Shown one piece after another: positions 63,857 to 64,000 of a DNA stretch of 64,000 nt. The number at the start of each line of letters is the position of its first letter. The first letter of the stretch is position 1. A program made the position numbers and the translations under genes. Below the pieces are notes generated by a model. That model ran no database searches, had not been told where the DNA came from, and saw only the letters and a list, made by a program, of their open reading frames with translations. Origin of the DNA: Sphaerotilus microaerophilus (GTDB taxonomy: Bacteria > Pseudomonadota > Gammaproteobacteria > Burkholderiales > Burkholderiaceae_C); contig NZ_AP025730.1 in NCBI RefSeq assembly GCF_023734135.1, positions 3,596,001-3,660,000 of the forward strand. Direction: 5' to 3'.

Positions 63857-63911
63857 CGGGCGATCAGGGACGGGCGATCAGGGACGGGCGGTCTGGGGCG
63901 GTCTGGGGCGC
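63857..63911. repeat. Tandem short repeats before the sugar-nucleotide gene
   Basis: The 14-bp unit GGGCGATCAGGGAC occurs twice in tandem and is followed by GGTCTGGGGC twice in tandem. They fill most of the gap between the last two minus-strand genes. They may be slippage-prone spacer DNA; no hairpin is evident. Confidence 0.65.
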
Positions 63912-64000
63912 TCAGGCCGCCAGGCGCACGGCGGCATGCTCGGGTGCGGCGGGCCTGCCGAGCAGCCGGTCGAAGTACTCGATCGTGCGCTCCAGCCCCT
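63912..64000 (-). CDS. C-terminal end of an NAD-dependent sugar-nucleotide epimerase/decarboxylase, cut by window edge
   Basis: Only the last 28 codons are visible on the minus strand: GLERTIEYFDRLLGRPAAPE, then HAAVRLAA and stop. GLxxTIEYF is the typical C-terminal helix of SDR-type UDP-glucuronate decarboxylase or related epimerases. The rest lies right of the window. Together with the glycosyltransferase-like gene it hints at a glycan pathway linked to the secretion locus. Confidence 0.6.
   Translation of the reverse strand, partial: GLERTIEYFDRLLGRPAAPEHAAVRLAA

Overview
The window is high-GC proteobacterial DNA. EF-P carries Arg32 and sits beside its rhamnosyltransferase EarP. The hupB/tRNA-Val/ppiD block and the RpfE-like/recJ/prfB neighbourhood, together with the base composition, suggest a betaproteobacterium of the Burkholderiales, perhaps near Leptothrix, Sphaerotilus or Rubrivivax. 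That placement is inference; no rRNA is present.

Bases 1-17,358 look like the right-hand part of an integrative element inserted at the 3' end of tRNA-His. In order they hold a type I restriction-modification operon (hsdR, cut by the window edge, hsdM, a PDDEXK/DUF1016 nuclease, hsdS), three tightly packed accessory genes (DUF6978-like, DUF1828/DUF1829 and an unknown), the distal end of an F-type conjugation operon (traN, a small exported protein, traF, traH, traG), and a P4-type tyrosine recombinase reading inward from the tRNA. The recombinase start is flanked by iterated TAGGGGAACA motifs.

Bases 17,359-39,608 are mostly core genome: ppiD, tRNA-Val, hupB, a DMT exporter, pgsA, uvrC, earP and efp, a small Ala-rich lipoprotein, a JmjC-type uL16 hydroxylase (RoxA-like), a SlyD-like FKBP, dut, coaBC, a TonB-dependent receptor, a PaaK-like adenylating enzyme, lolCD, an rpfE-like gene and recJ.

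Bases 39,609 to about 50,400 are a second accessory (defence) island between recJ and prfB. It holds a CcdB toxin paired with an antitoxin that looks like a Phd-type head joined to a CcdA-type tail. Next is a tightly overlapping minus-strand operon encoding a TIR protein, a MoxR-type AAA+ ATPase, a 918-residue protein with a degenerate vWA-like region and a C-terminal FGE/SUMF1 domain, and a second FGE protein. A vapBC pair sits 43 nt upstream of the TIR gene. A SWIM zinc-finger protein with a small partner and a CBS-domain protein follow. The TIR-MoxR-vWA/FGE-FGE operon is the most interesting system here: it resembles MoxR/vWA-centred NTP-dependent conflict systems known from comparative genomics, with TIR as the likely effector and the FGE folds apparently non-catalytic.

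Bases 50,480-57,209 return to core functions: an alpha/beta hydrolase, prfB with a canonical programmed +1 frameshift, a HAD phosphatase, pepN and fbp. The window ends with a minus-strand type I secretion locus (TolC-like, HlyD-like, ABC transporter with a dead C39-like domain), a glycosyltransferase-like protein, and the last codons of an apparent NAD-dependent sugar-nucleotide epimerase/decarboxylase. This looks like an adhesin or surface-glycan locus whose substrate lies outside the window.
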